Part shown: positions 1 through 8,287 of the stretch, piece after piece
How the letters are laid out: each line of letters opens with the position of its first letter
How positions within the stretch are numbered: position 1 is the stretch's first letter
Assembly: GCA_003514305.1 (NCBI GenBank)
Contig: DORE01000115.1
Location: 1 to 12,821, forward strand
Length of the DNA stretch: 12,821 bases
Origin: Gammaproteobacteria bacterium
GTDB lineage: Bacteria; Pseudomonadota; Gammaproteobacteria; Pseudomonadales; Pseudohongiellaceae
Direction: 5' to 3'
Translations under genes and position numbers: made by a program
Notes under the pieces: model-generated
What the model was told of the DNA's origin: nothing
The model's database searches: none
The model's input: only the letters and a program-made list of their open reading frames with translations

Positions 1-1005
1 ACAACAGGATATTCGAAAGGTGCGATGCTCAGTCATAATAATCTGATCGCCAATATGATGCAGCTATGGTCCCGTTGCGGATTGGTGATAGGAGAAGCCG
101 TCGAGAAGGTAGCCGCACCGCTGCCGCTGTACCATAGTTACGCTTTTTTACTGCATTGTCTGGCTATGCCTTTCGCTGGGAACCTGAGTGTTCTGATACC
201 GAATCCTAGAGATTTGGACAGCGTGGTAAGCACTTTTGTTAAACATGAGATTAGCTGCTTTGTCGGCATCAATACCCTCTACCTGGCCTTGCTTGAGCAC
301 CCCAAGTTTCGCTCTCTTGACTTCAGTCACCTCCGATTTTGTGGTGCTGGAGGTATGGCTTTGTCGACCTCAATCGCCAGGCGCTGGGAGCACCTAACCG
401 GTTGCCAAATCTTTGAAGGTTATGGATTGACCGAATGCTCGCCAGTTGTTGCTATAAATCTGCCCGGCAGGGTGAGAATGGGTACTGTAGGTGAACTGGT
501 TCCCGAGACAGAAATCATGGTTGTCGATGATAGCGGGAAAGCGGTAAAGAATGTAAGGCGCGGTGAGGCTTATATCAGAGGACCGCAGGTGATGTTAGGT
601 TATTGGCAGCAAGAAGAGGCGACCCGCGATGCAATCAGTGAGGATGGTTGGTTTAAGACCGGCGATTATGTTGAAACCAGTGAGGACGGATATATCACCA
701 TTGTCGACAGGAAGAAAGATATGATTTTGGTTTCTGGTTTCAATGTCTTTCCCAACGAAATTGAAGACTGGGTAAATCAGCATCCAGCGGTTCTCGAATC
801 TGCTGCGATCGGCATTCCCGACGAACGTCGCGGTGAACGGGTGAAGCTCTTTGTCGTACGAAAGTCTGAAAGTTTGTCTTCCGAACAAATAAAGGAGTAT
901 TGCTCCGAAGGCCTCACTGCCTACAAGGTGCCGAACGAAATTGTTTTCGTCAAAGATCTTCCTAAATCTCTGATTGGTAAAATTTTGCGCAAAGAGCTCA
1001 AATAA
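1..1005 (+). CDS. fadD: Long-chain fatty-acid--CoA ligase (FadD type), 3' part only
   Basis: The enzyme activates long-chain fatty acids to acyl-CoA using ATP via an acyl-adenylate, the entry step of beta-oxidation, usually at the inner face of the cytoplasmic membrane. The frame is open from base 1, so the gene begins upstream; 334 C-terminal residues are present of the roughly 560 usual for FadD. The first codons read TTGYSKGAML, the adenylate-forming P-loop (TTGxxKGAML in FadD). Next come YGLTECSP near fragment residue 141, the fatty-acyl-CoA-synthetase signature from DGWFKTGD (215-222) through DRKKDMILVSGFNVFPNEIE, and the C-terminal catalytic lysine in SLIGKILRKELK (Lys327). The FACS wording is that of proteobacterial FadD rather than acetyl-CoA synthetase. 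The ATG at base 25 lies inside the P-loop motif and cannot be the true start. hrpA follows after 42 bases, so the two may share a transcript. The assignment to fadD among paralogues (fadD1, fadD2) is not resolved. Confidence 0.93.
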   Translation, partial: TTGYSKGAMLSHNNLIANMMQLWSRCGLVIGEAVEKVAAPLPLYHSYAFLLHCLAMPFAGNLSVLIPNPRDLDSVVSTFVKHEISCFVGINTLYLALLEHPKFRSLDFSHLRFCGAGGMALSTSIARRWEHLTGCQIFEGYGLTECSPVVAINLPGRVRMGTVGELVPETEIMVVDDSGKAVKNVRRGEAYIRGPQVMLGYWQQEEATRDAISEDGWFKTGDYVETSEDGYITIVDRKKDMILVSGFNVFPNEIEDWVNQHPAVLESAAIGIPDERRGERVKLFVVRKSESLSSEQIKEYCSEGLTAYKVPNEIVFVKDLPKSLIGKILRKELK

Positions 1006-1047
1006 GGGTCGTTGAGTTACGCCCTCTTAATGACAAAATGAAAGCGT

Positions 1048-4000
1048 ATGCTGATTAAAGATTTGGAAAAGTTATTACCGGACTGCCAATCTGGTGATCA
1101 GTTTAGATTTCGCAAGAAATTAGCTGCGCATCGGAAAAAAAAGCCTAGGTTTGATCAGGATAATGCGCTCAGCCAATTAGCAGAAGAAATGCAACGGTCA
1201 GTCAAAGTCTGCCAGATTCGTGACTGCGCTATTCCCACCAAAATGTCATACCCCAAAGAGCTGCCGGTCAGTGAAAATGTCTCGAAGTTAGTCAAGCTTG
1301 TCCGCAACCATCAGGTGCTGATTGTCGCTGGTGATACAGGTTCGGGGAAAACAACGCAGTTGCCAAAAATTTGCCTGCAAGCTGGTCTGGGACGAAGAGG
1401 CCTTATAGGTCACACTCAACCTCGGCGCCTTGCTGCTTCCTCTGTAGCAAACAGAATTGCCGAGGAATTGGGTACTGAGGTAGGTCAGGGGGTCGGGTTT
1501 CAGATCAGATTTATTGAGAAAGCGGCTCCTGCGACCTATTTGAAGGTGATGACCGACGGGATCCTATTATCTGAAATCCAGCAAGACAGGTTTCTCAACC
1601 GATACGAAGCACTCATAATAGATGAAGCACACGAGAGATCGCTGAATATTGATTTTCTTCTGGGCTATTTAAAAGAGCTTCTTAGTCTCCGGCCAGATCT
1701 AAAACTTATTGTTACTTCAGCAACGATTGACGTCGAGAAATTCTCCGCTCACTTCAATGATGCCCCAATAATGAGAATATCCGGCAGAACCTTCCCGGTA
1801 GAGATTGAGTATGCTCCTCTCAGTGATGAAGCGGAAGATCTGAACCATTCGGAGACGATGGTTCAAGGGGTCGTCTCAGCGGTGAAACGAATAAGGGATC
1901 GCGATTTAGCTCAGAGAAAAAATACCGGAGATATTTTGGTGTTTCTCGCAACAGAAAGAGATATCCGAGAGACAGCGCAAGGGCTTCGTAGAGCACGACT
2001 TTTAGATACTGAGATCTTACCGCTGTATGCCCGACTACGACAGTCAGAGCAAGCACGGATATTCACGCCACATAAAGGGCGCAGGATTGTTCTCGCCACA
2101 AACGTAGCGGAGACCTCAATTACCGTTCCTGGAATTAACTATGTTATCGACACCGGGCTAGCGCGGGTCAGTCGTTATAGTATTCAGAGCAAAATACAAA
2201 GGCTTCCCATCGAACGGATTTCAAAAGCAAGCGCCAATCAGAGGAAAGGGCGCTGCGGTAGGCTTGCTGATGGCTTGTGTATCAGATTGTATTCCGCAGC
2301 TGATTTTGAAGGCCGTCGTGAATTTACTGATCCAGAAATCAAGAGAACTAATTTGGCATCGGTTATTTTAAGGATGCTTTCTTTAAAGATTGGGGAAATT
2401 ACTCAGTTTCCCTTCCTGGAAGCCCCTGAACGGAGAGCCGTAACCGATGGTTTTAAATTGCTGGAAGAACTTAATGCGATCGATGGAAAGAAACAACTTA
2501 CGGTAGCTGGCAGGCAAATGGCTAGTTTGCCAGTTGATCCAAAGCTCGCCCGCATGCTTGTGGTTGCGAATGCTCAAGGCTGCGTTAGAGAGCTGCTCAT
2601 CATTGTCAGTGCCCTGAGTATTCAGGACCCGAGAGAGCAAGGTCGTGGAAATAAGGAACCGCTCGAAGACGCCCAACCTGATTCTTTGCACCCAGATTCT
2701 GATTTTTTGAATTTCAAAATCCTGTGGGACTCATATGAAGAAGCACGTCGGACTTCCACCCAGGCTGAGCTGCGAAAGTACTGTAAACGCCAATATTTGT
2801 CCCCGATGCGTATGCGGGAATGGCGAGAGGTCCACCGGCAGCTGCTTTTGACTTGTCAGAGATTGCGTTTTCGCATTAATACTGGTCCAGCAGAATATTC
2901 GGCGATACATAAAGCGATCCTCAGCGGGGCAATCAGCCAAGTTGCCCGTCAGCACGAGGGTAAGGTGTATCAAGGAGTTCGGAATAAGAAATTTATACTT
3001 CTGAAAAGCTCTGTTTTGGCTGGGAAAAGAGCGCGCTGGATAGTGACTTCCGGCTTAATTGAAACTACTCAGGCATTTGCCAGTCTCGCCGCAAAAATCG
3101 AGCCTGAATGGGCAGAAGAAATGGCACTGCATTTGGTGAAGAGTGAAACCTTCGAACCTCATTGGAGCAAGAAACGCCAGCAAGTTATCGCTTACGAAAA
3201 GGTCAGTTTGTTGGGCTTAAAGCTCATTGAAAAAAGACCGATTGCCTATAAAAAATTTGATCTTACTCTAGCGAGAGAATTGTTTATCAAACAGGCGCTT
3301 GTACCAAATGAGGTTGTGCTAAAGTCATCTTTGCTCGAGCGTAACCGGCGCTTTCTTAGGCGATTGGAAAAAGAAGAGGAAAAGCTGCGTAGGCCAGAGA
3401 TTTTGCTCAGTGAAAGAGAAATCTATCGATTCTATGACAAGAGTTTGCCGGAAAAAGTGGCCTCTACCGACGATCTGGCGCAATGGCTTAAGCAAGCCTC
3501 AGCGGAGGAGACGCGCAAACTTGAAATGAGTCGAGCTGCCTTGTTGGGGTCTGATAGTGTCGTTCTCGATGAGGCCTTCTTTCCTGATAAGGCAGCAATC
3601 CATCACAATAGGCTTAAACTCAATTATCAATTTAAGCCAGGTCACGACAGAGATGGAGCAACTTTGGAAGTGCCGCTCGCTGTGCTTCCTCAGCTACAGC
3701 AGTCTGATTTAGATTGGGCAGTGCCGGGCCTTTTGCGAGATCGTGCTATAGCTCTCCTGAAAACACTACCAAAGTCACAACGAAAATTGTTCATCCCCAT
3801 TAGTGGTTTTGTCGATAGCCTATTGCCACAAATAGTGCCCAGCGATGGTGATTTTATCTCTGCGCTCTGCGCGCAAATAAGGCGCGTAAAAATGATTTCT
3901 CTTAGTGCGAAAGATTTTGATCAAGATCGTCTGCCCTCTCACTTAAAAGTAAAAATAAAAGTGCTCGGCAGTACAGAAAAGGAGCTTGCTTTCGGTACTG

Positions 4001-4938
4001 ATTTAAGCGCTCTTCAAAAAGAACATGCTGGGGAGAAGAGTTCAGCTGTCTCAAATCACAGTGCTTATTTTGGTCATGAGTTGGAGTGTACTGGAATGCG
4101 TGACTGGGAATGCGGAGATCTCCCAGAGTCTGTCAGATTGGGTAAAAAGCTGGTCTTAGTTCGATATCCCGCTTTGATAGACGAACAAACCAGCGTGGGG
4201 ATTCGATTTTTTGCGGAAGAAGACCAGGCCATGGAGTCTCACCAAGAAGGCCTCGTCCGTCTTTACATGTTGAAGAATTCACAATTGAAGAAAACGGTGA
4301 AAAAGCAGCTTGAAAGTTTTTATAAAAAAAACGTGCTGAAATGCCCACGTGAAATGTCAAATTTGGTGCCGGAAGCTGTTACCGCTTGTTATGTAAAGGC
4401 ATTTATACCGATCGATAAAAAAATCCTTACTCGCGCAGCCTTTATCGCCCAATACGACAGTGGTCGCAGTGAATTGATTGAATGGGTTCGCCGCTTAGAA
4501 GCATTGCTGCAGCAAATTTTGGATGGCCGTCTGTCAGTCCAGCAGAGGCTGAATTATCTTCGATCTGACAAAAGGCACTATGCGGTCGAAGATGTCGAAG
4601 CACAATTGGGCGAGCTTTTGCGAACGGGGTTTATCGCTCAGACTGCATGGGAGTGGTTAGAGCAGTATCCTCGTTACATTAAGGCAATTCTAAATAGATT
4701 GGAGTTCGTCCCCCATCTGGGGCCTAAGGATCAAGAACTAACAGCAAAAATTCGTTTATATTGGCGGAGATATGAATCAATAAGTGATCCGAAGAATTCA
4801 GTGAAAAGGTCCGAAGTGGACCTGTTGCGTTGGATGATTGAAGAATATCGAGTGTCAAGTTTTGCACAATCTCTGCGGACGAAACTCCCTGTTTCAGAAA
4901 AACGTCTCGAGAAGTTGTTTAAATCGATTAGTGCCTAG
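1048..4938 (+). CDS. hrpA: ATP-dependent RNA helicase HrpA (DEAH box)
   Basis: This is a cytoplasmic 3'-5' DEAH-box RNA helicase; E. coli HrpA acts on mRNA and in rescue of stalled or collided ribosomes. It has 1296 residues, against about 1300 in E. coli. Visible motifs in order are Walker A GDTGSGKT (95-102), DEAH (192-195), SAT (224-226) and motif VI QRKGRCGR (398-405, the wording of E. coli HrpA). HA2 and OB-fold regions follow to about residue 700, then the long C-terminal DUF3418-type region that separates HrpA from the shorter HrpB. The ATG at 1048 is the first start after an in-frame TGA at 1039, and the N-terminus is family-like. The Shine-Dalgarno is poor. The gene lies 42 bases after fadD on the same strand and converges on the TerB-like gene. 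No frameshift is seen. The family call is secure. Confidence 0.96.
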   Translation: MLIKDLEKLLPDCQSGDQFRFRKKLAAHRKKKPRFDQDNALSQLAEEMQRSVKVCQIRDCAIPTKMSYPKELPVSENVSKLVKLVRNHQVLIVAGDTGSGKTTQLPKICLQAGLGRRGLIGHTQPRRLAASSVANRIAEELGTEVGQGVGFQIRFIEKAAPATYLKVMTDGILLSEIQQDRFLNRYEALIIDEAHERSLNIDFLLGYLKELLSLRPDLKLIVTSATIDVEKFSAHFNDAPIMRISGRTFPVEIEYAPLSDEAEDLNHSETMVQGVVSAVKRIRDRDLAQRKNTGDILVFLATERDIRETAQGLRRARLLDTEILPLYARLRQSEQARIFTPHKGRRIVLATNVAETSITVPGINYVIDTGLARVSRYSIQSKIQRLPIERISKASANQRKGRCGRLADGLCIRLYSAADFEGRREFTDPEIKRTNLASVILRMLSLKIGEITQFPFLEAPERRAVTDGFKLLEELNAIDGKKQLTVAGRQMASLPVDPKLARMLVVANAQGCVRELLIIVSALSIQDPREQGRGNKEPLEDAQPDSLHPDSDFLNFKILWDSYEEARRTSTQAELRKYCKRQYLSPMRMREWREVHRQLLLTCQRLRFRINTGPAEYSAIHKAILSGAISQVARQHEGKVYQGVRNKKFILLKSSVLAGKRARWIVTSGLIETTQAFASLAAKIEPEWAEEMALHLVKSETFEPHWSKKRQQVIAYEKVSLLGLKLIEKRPIAYKKFDLTLARELFIKQALVPNEVVLKSSLLERNRRFLRRLEKEEEKLRRPEILLSEREIYRFYDKSLPEKVASTDDLAQWLKQASAEETRKLEMSRAALLGSDSVVLDEAFFPDKAAIHHNRLKLNYQFKPGHDRDGATLEVPLAVLPQLQQSDLDWAVPGLLRDRAIALLKTLPKSQRKLFIPISGFVDSLLPQIVPSDGDFISALCAQIRRVKMISLSAKDFDQDRLPSHLKVKIKVLGSTEKELAFGTDLSALQKEHAGEKSSAVSNHSAYFGHELECTGMRDWECGDLPESVRLGKKLVLVRYPALIDEQTSVGIRFFAEEDQAMESHQEGLVRLYMLKNSQLKKTVKKQLESFYKKNVLKCPREMSNLVPEAVTACYVKAFIPIDKKILTRAAFIAQYDSGRSELIEWVRRLEALLQQILDGRLSVQQRLNYLRSDKRHYAVEDVEAQLGELLRTGFIAQTAWEWLEQYPRYIKAILNRLEFVPHLGPKDQELTAKIRLYWRRYESISDPKNSVKRSEVDLLRWMIEEYRVSSFAQSLRTKLPVSEKRLEKLFKSISA

Positions 4939-5101
4939 CGGATTGATATCGGAATATGGATAGTCGCTATTTGCAGCATACTTAAAGGGTTCAAAATCGA
5001 ATCTGTCCGGCGCAGCAAGCAAGCATATTCATTTGTGATAAAAATGACTGTTGTTCAGGCAAAGCTTACGTATCGATTTGGCCAAACATTTACCTATGAT
5101 A
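4939..5101. other. Intergenic gap between convergent hrpA and TerB-like gene
   Basis: These 163 bases separate two genes that converge, so transcription must end here from both sides. I looked for a GC-rich stem followed by a T run on either strand and saw none that is convincing. No ORF with a ribosome binding site and no repeat is visible. Termination may be Rho-dependent or use weak structure. Confidence 0.5.
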
Positions 5102-5554
5102 TTAGCCTCCTCTGGCGATAATTTTTGCTTTGATGAAGTCTGTGTGAGAGACATAAATCAAGTCAGAGATTTTTCGTATCAGATGATCCTCATACCTGTC
5201 GATTTGTTCGTCTGAAAAAGCTATGCGCCACATGTCTTGTACTAATTGTAGTTTCTGTGGATAGTTATACTCTTTGTTTATAAGACTAGTGAACCCATAT
5301 AGGGACGTCGCGTGGTCTGCCTCTTCTTGTGCCAGGCGCATTAATTCTTGAAGGTCTTCCGTTTTGACTCGCAGGCTGCTTTTCAGAAGAGAAACGAGCT
5401 CATGTTTTTCTCTTTCATCAAGCTCTTGATCAGCTTTCATGACCTCGATAAGAAGAGCAGCGCACGCGATCTGTGTTCTCGACGCGGGCAAAAGCTCCGC
5501 TGATGAGGAATTAGCTAGCTTTTCGTCGAAAAATGCCTTGATTGAATCCAGCAT
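5102..5554 (-). CDS. TerB-like (COG4103-type) protein of unknown function
   Basis: This is a 150-residue soluble, all-helical protein with no signal peptide or membrane segment. It resembles the conserved TerB-family proteins that proteobacteria carry outside tellurite operons. Two acidic loops match the TerB metal-site pattern: ADQELDEREK (41-50) and SDEQIDRYEDH (114-124), the latter followed by IRKISDLIYVSHTDF, which is highly characteristic of this subfamily. The start is ATG at 5552-5554, with AGGAG six bases upstream on the minus strand. The gene lies 41 bases downstream of dusA on the same strand, so the two are probably cotranscribed. No other ter genes are nearby, so a role in tellurite resistance should not be assumed; the family is proposed to bind divalent metal, but its cellular job is unknown. 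Confidence 0.85.
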   Translation of the reverse strand: MLDSIKAFFDEKLANSSSAELLPASRTQIACAALLIEVMKADQELDEREKHELVSLLKSSLRVKTEDLQELMRLAQEEADHATSLYGFTSLINKEYNYPQKLQLVQDMWRIAFSDEQIDRYEDHLIRKISDLIYVSHTDFIKAKIIARGG

Positions 5555-5595
5555 GTATCACTCCTATGTGTGCCATGAACCAGCCTAATTTGGAT

Positions 5596-6558
5596 TCAGT
5601 CCACAAAACCCAACGCTTCCTTTATGACGTCTAATCCAGCGCCGGCCAGATAACTATTTTCACTTAAATGCCTTCGAAACTGTTTTCCCCCTGGCTGCCC
5701 TCTGAATAGCCCCAGAACATGTCGGCTCATGTGTTTGAGTGGCGTCCCTTTGGCGAGCTCCTGTTTTATGTAAGGCAAATAGTCAGTCAGGTACTCTTTT
5801 CGCTTTCGCATCGGCGTCTCAACATTATAGAACAAAGAGTCGACTCGGTGCAGAATGAACGGATTCTGATAAGCTTCGCGTCCGAGCATTACTCCGTCGA
5901 CCTTCTTAATGAGATGTTGCGCCTGCGTAAGACTAGTGATGCCGCCATTGATTACAATCGTGAGTTCAGGGAAAGCCTCTTTGACAGCAAAAACTTTTTC
6001 ATAGCACAGTGGAGGGATATCTCTATTTTCTTTTGGGCTTAAGCCTGACAATACGGCGATGCGGGCATGGATAATGAACACGCCGCAACCTGCTTTGGCC
6101 ACTGTTTCCACAAACTGAAGCAAATCAGACAGAGATTCTCGATTATCAATTCCAATCCGGGATTTGACCGTAACCGGACAGTCTACTTCTGCCTGCATGC
6201 GCGCGACGCAGCGGGCGACCAGCTCTGGTTTGGCCATTAAACAGGCACCAAAAGCGCCAGATTGGACACGGTTGCTGGGGCATCCCACGTTAAGGTTTAT
6301 CTCATCGTAGCCGGCACTCTGGCCCAGCTTAGCCGCTTCAGCGAGCTCAGCCGGGTCGCTGCCTCCGAGCTGGAGCGCCACAGGGTGCTCGCAAGGATTG
6401 TGTTGAAGCAGGTATTTCGCATCACCATATTTCAAGGCGCCACTGGTTACCATCTCGGTATATAGTACGGCTTTCCTGCTAAACTGCCTCAGAAACACCC
6501 GATCATGTCGATCTGTCCAGTCCATCATTGGTGCGACGCAAAATCTGTGGCTGTGCAC
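5596..6558 (-). CDS. dusA: tRNA-dihydrouridine(20/20a) synthase DusA
   Basis: This FMN-dependent, NADPH-using enzyme reduces uridines 20/20a in the tRNA D-loop to dihydrouridine in the cytoplasm. It is 320 residues, close to the 330 or so of E. coli DusA. The N-terminus carries the family signature VAPMMDWTD (8-16), then ALQLGGSDP (61-69) and INLNVGCPSNRVQSGAFGACLM, with the catalytic cysteine at Cys93 in GCPS. FMN-binding VTVKSRIG and INGGI ... DGVMLGREAY follow. DusA-specific wording (SGALKYGDA, FRGQPGGKQFRRHLSEN) separates it from DusB and DusC. The start codon is GTG at 6556-6558, with GGAGG ten bases upstream; it places the protein start where the family begins. A promoter (TTGACT/TAATAA) lies just upstream. 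The TerB-like gene follows in the same orientation, and gltX diverges. Confidence 0.95.
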   Translation of the reverse strand: MHSHRFCVAPMMDWTDRHDRVFLRQFSRKAVLYTEMVTSGALKYGDAKYLLQHNPCEHPVALQLGGSDPAELAEAAKLGQSAGYDEINLNVGCPSNRVQSGAFGACLMAKPELVARCVARMQAEVDCPVTVKSRIGIDNRESLSDLLQFVETVAKAGCGVFIIHARIAVLSGLSPKENRDIPPLCYEKVFAVKEAFPELTIVINGGITSLTQAQHLIKKVDGVMLGREAYQNPFILHRVDSLFYNVETPMRKRKEYLTDYLPYIKQELAKGTPLKHMSRHVLGLFRGQPGGKQFRRHLSENSYLAGAGLDVIKEALGFVD

Positions 6559-6587
6559 GTTGTTCTGACCTCCGAATTCAGGAGAGG

Positions 6588-6616
6588 TTATTATCCGATG
6601 CCACCAGATTAGTCAA
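6588..6616 (-). promoter_or_regulatory. Predicted sigma-70 promoter of dusA
   Basis: On the minus strand there is TTGACT (complement of 6611-6616), a 17-base spacer, then TAATAA (complement of 6588-6593). The -35 matches five of six consensus bases; the -10 is weaker. Transcription would begin near 6581, leaving a leader of about 23 bases that contains the GGAGG serving the dusA GTG start. Confidence 0.55.
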
Positions 6617-6632
6617 GACATGGCGCAGTGTC

Positions 6633-6661
6633 TTAGGCTTTAGGCCTTAATGACGTATAAT
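6633..6661 (+). promoter_or_regulatory. Predicted promoter of gltX (perfect -10, poor -35)
   Basis: A perfect TATAAT sits at 6656-6661. Seventeen bases upstream the -35 position reads TTAGGC, a poor match, so an activator or another -35 may be involved. The -35 region is part of a short tandem repeat, TTAGGCT then TTAGGCC (6633-6646). Transcription would begin near 6668, giving a leader of about 49 bases to the gltX ATG. Confidence 0.45.
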
Positions 6662-6716
6662 CGATCTTAACAGCAGCCATTGCTTGCCTCCAAAAGCACA
6701 AAAACTTTGATTTTGT

Positions 6717-8198
6717 ATGTTAACCGTTAAAACCCGCATCGCCCCCTCGCCTACTGGTGACCCACATGTTGGGACAGCCTATATTGCGCTGTTTAATCGG
6801 TGCTTTGCGCATCAGCACGGAGGTAAATTTCTCCTTCGCATAGAAGATACTGATCAAAAACGCAGCACGCCAAAATCTGAGATGGAGATCCTCACTGCGC
6901 TTAATTGGCTCGGGCTTACATGGGATGAGGGCGTGGGTGTCGGGGGTGATAATGGGCCTTATCGTCAAAGTGAGAGAGCAGAAATTTATCGCCAACACGC
7001 AGACATCCTATTAAAAAAGGAGCTTGCTTTCCCCTGTTTTTGCTCGGCTCAGAGACTTGAGAAAGTTCGCCAGGCACAAATTTCCGAAAAACGAACCCCA
7101 AGATACGACGGTCACTGCTTGTCCCTAGGCCACACTGAGCGGCAAAGTAGAATGCAAAGCGGTGAGCCTTATGTCATTCGGTTGGTTATCCCTCAACAGG
7201 GCGAATGTCATTTTATAGATTGGTTGAGAGGAAAGGTGACGATAAGCTGGGCCCAAGTAGACATGCAGGTGCTCATGAAATCCGATGGCCTGCCAACTTA
7301 TCATTTTGCCAATGTTGTAGATGACCATCTTATGGGCATCACTCACGTGATCCGCGGTGAAGAATGGATTAACTCTGTACCCAAACATGTCCTGCTTTAT
7401 CAATATTTTGATTGGAAGACCCCAGAATTTTGTCACATGCCGCTTCTGAGGAATCCAGATAAAAGCAAGCTCAGCAAGCGAAAAAATCCAACCAGTATCA
7501 ATTACTACCGTGACATGGGCTATTTGCCAGAAGCGATGGTGAATTACCTTGGCCTTATGGGTTGGTCAATGCCCAATGGTGTGGAAAAATTCGCATTGTC
7601 TGAAATGTCGGACGCATTCGACATTAAGCGTGTCTCGCTTGGTGGGCCGATTTTCGATGGAGAAAAACTGGACTGGCTCAATGGGAAATATCTTCGCGAA
7701 GATCTTAGCGATAAGGAATTTGCATCACGTTATCTGCAATGGGCAAACAACGATAACAGGTTGGGTCAAATAGCTCCTTTGATTCAGCCGCGCGTAGAAA
7801 AATTCAGCGATGTGATCGGATTAGCGGGACAGTTTTTGGATGGTATCGTGCCCGTCGATGCTACGCGATTTGAGCATGCTAAACTGAGCACAGATCAAAT
7901 TATTAGGATACTGCAGTTCAGTTTGTGGCGGTTAGAGGGTCTCCAGACTTGGAATAGGGAGCTTATCGAAGATGCCTTGTTGGATCTCTCAGAGCGGATG
8001 AATCTGAAGATCCGCGATTTCTTATTTCCCCTGTTTATCAGCATCAGTGGCAGTGCCGTCTCTACTTCAATTCTGGACAATGTCTCTATTCTTGGGCTAG
8101 ACCTATCCCGTGCGCGTATTCGGCACAGTATTGAGTTACTCGGTGGGATATCCAAAAAACTGGCGAAAACGCTAGAGAAAGAATTCCGCGCCCTCTAA
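6717..8198 (+). CDS. gltX: Glutamyl-tRNA synthetase
   Basis: This class I aminoacyl-tRNA synthetase charges tRNA-Glu with glutamate in the cytoplasm. It is 493 residues, matching the Pseudomonas-type GltX of about 494. The N-terminal Rossmann fold starts TRIAPSPTGDPHVGTAY, with the HIGH motif as HVGT (17-20). FLLRIEDTD (38-46), MGITHVIRGEEW (206-217) and the KMSKS-equivalent KLSKR (251-255) follow, then the helical anticodon-binding half. The start is ATG at 6717; an in-frame TGA at 6708 excludes earlier starts. No Shine-Dalgarno is visible before it. One oddity lies in the zinc-binding segment: CFC (107-109) and Cys134 are present, but the residue two after Cys134 is Ser136 where E. coli and Pseudomonas have the ligand histidine. 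The gene diverges from dusA, and tRNA-Ala follows. Confidence 0.96.
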   Translation: MLTVKTRIAPSPTGDPHVGTAYIALFNRCFAHQHGGKFLLRIEDTDQKRSTPKSEMEILTALNWLGLTWDEGVGVGGDNGPYRQSERAEIYRQHADILLKKELAFPCFCSAQRLEKVRQAQISEKRTPRYDGHCLSLGHTERQSRMQSGEPYVIRLVIPQQGECHFIDWLRGKVTISWAQVDMQVLMKSDGLPTYHFANVVDDHLMGITHVIRGEEWINSVPKHVLLYQYFDWKTPEFCHMPLLRNPDKSKLSKRKNPTSINYYRDMGYLPEAMVNYLGLMGWSMPNGVEKFALSEMSDAFDIKRVSLGGPIFDGEKLDWLNGKYLREDLSDKEFASRYLQWANNDNRLGQIAPLIQPRVEKFSDVIGLAGQFLDGIVPVDATRFEHAKLSTDQIIRILQFSLWRLEGLQTWNRELIEDALLDLSERMNLKIRDFLFPLFISISGSAVSTSILDNVSILGLDLSRARIRHSIELLGGISKKLAKTLEKEFRAL

Positions 8199-8211
8199 GG
8201 ATCGTCCGTCG

Positions 8212-8256
8212 AGCACACCCCACTGAGCTGTCGTTGACAGCTCAGTGGGGTGTGCT
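8212..8256. repeat. Perfect 21-bp inverted repeat with 3-base loop after gltX
   Basis: The left arm at 8212-8232 begins AGCACACCCCACTGAG. The right arm at 8236-8256 is its exact reverse complement, and the loop is GTT. It starts 13 bases after the gltX stop. As RNA this would be a very stable hairpin and could end or protect the gltX mRNA. However, neither strand has a T run after it, so it is not a textbook intrinsic terminator. The right arm also forms nearly all of the tRNA-Ala promoter spacer. Confidence 0.9.
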
Positions 8257-8262
8257 TACAAT
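8234..8262 (+). promoter_or_regulatory. Strong sigma-70 promoter of tRNA-Ala
   Basis: TTGACA (8234-8239) is a perfect -35. A 17-base spacer follows, then TACAAT (8257-8262), five of six for the -10. The bases after the -10, GCGCCGC (8263-8269), form a GC-rich discriminator typical of stable-RNA promoters under stringent control. Transcription would start near 8269, leaving an 18-base or so leader before the mature tRNA. The promoter overlaps the inverted repeat at 8212-8256. Confidence 0.8.
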
Positions 8263-8287
8263 GCGCCGCTCGCATAAACAGTCGTTT

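Noticed and set aside
1005..1025. Hairpin AGGG-CGT/ACG-CCCT between fadD and hrpA
   Set aside because: The stem is short and has a bulge, and no T run follows, so I do not call it a terminator.
5102..5554. Tellurite-resistance operon
   Set aside because: Only a TerB-like gene is present, with no TerA, TerC, TerD or TerZ neighbour; resistance should not be inferred.
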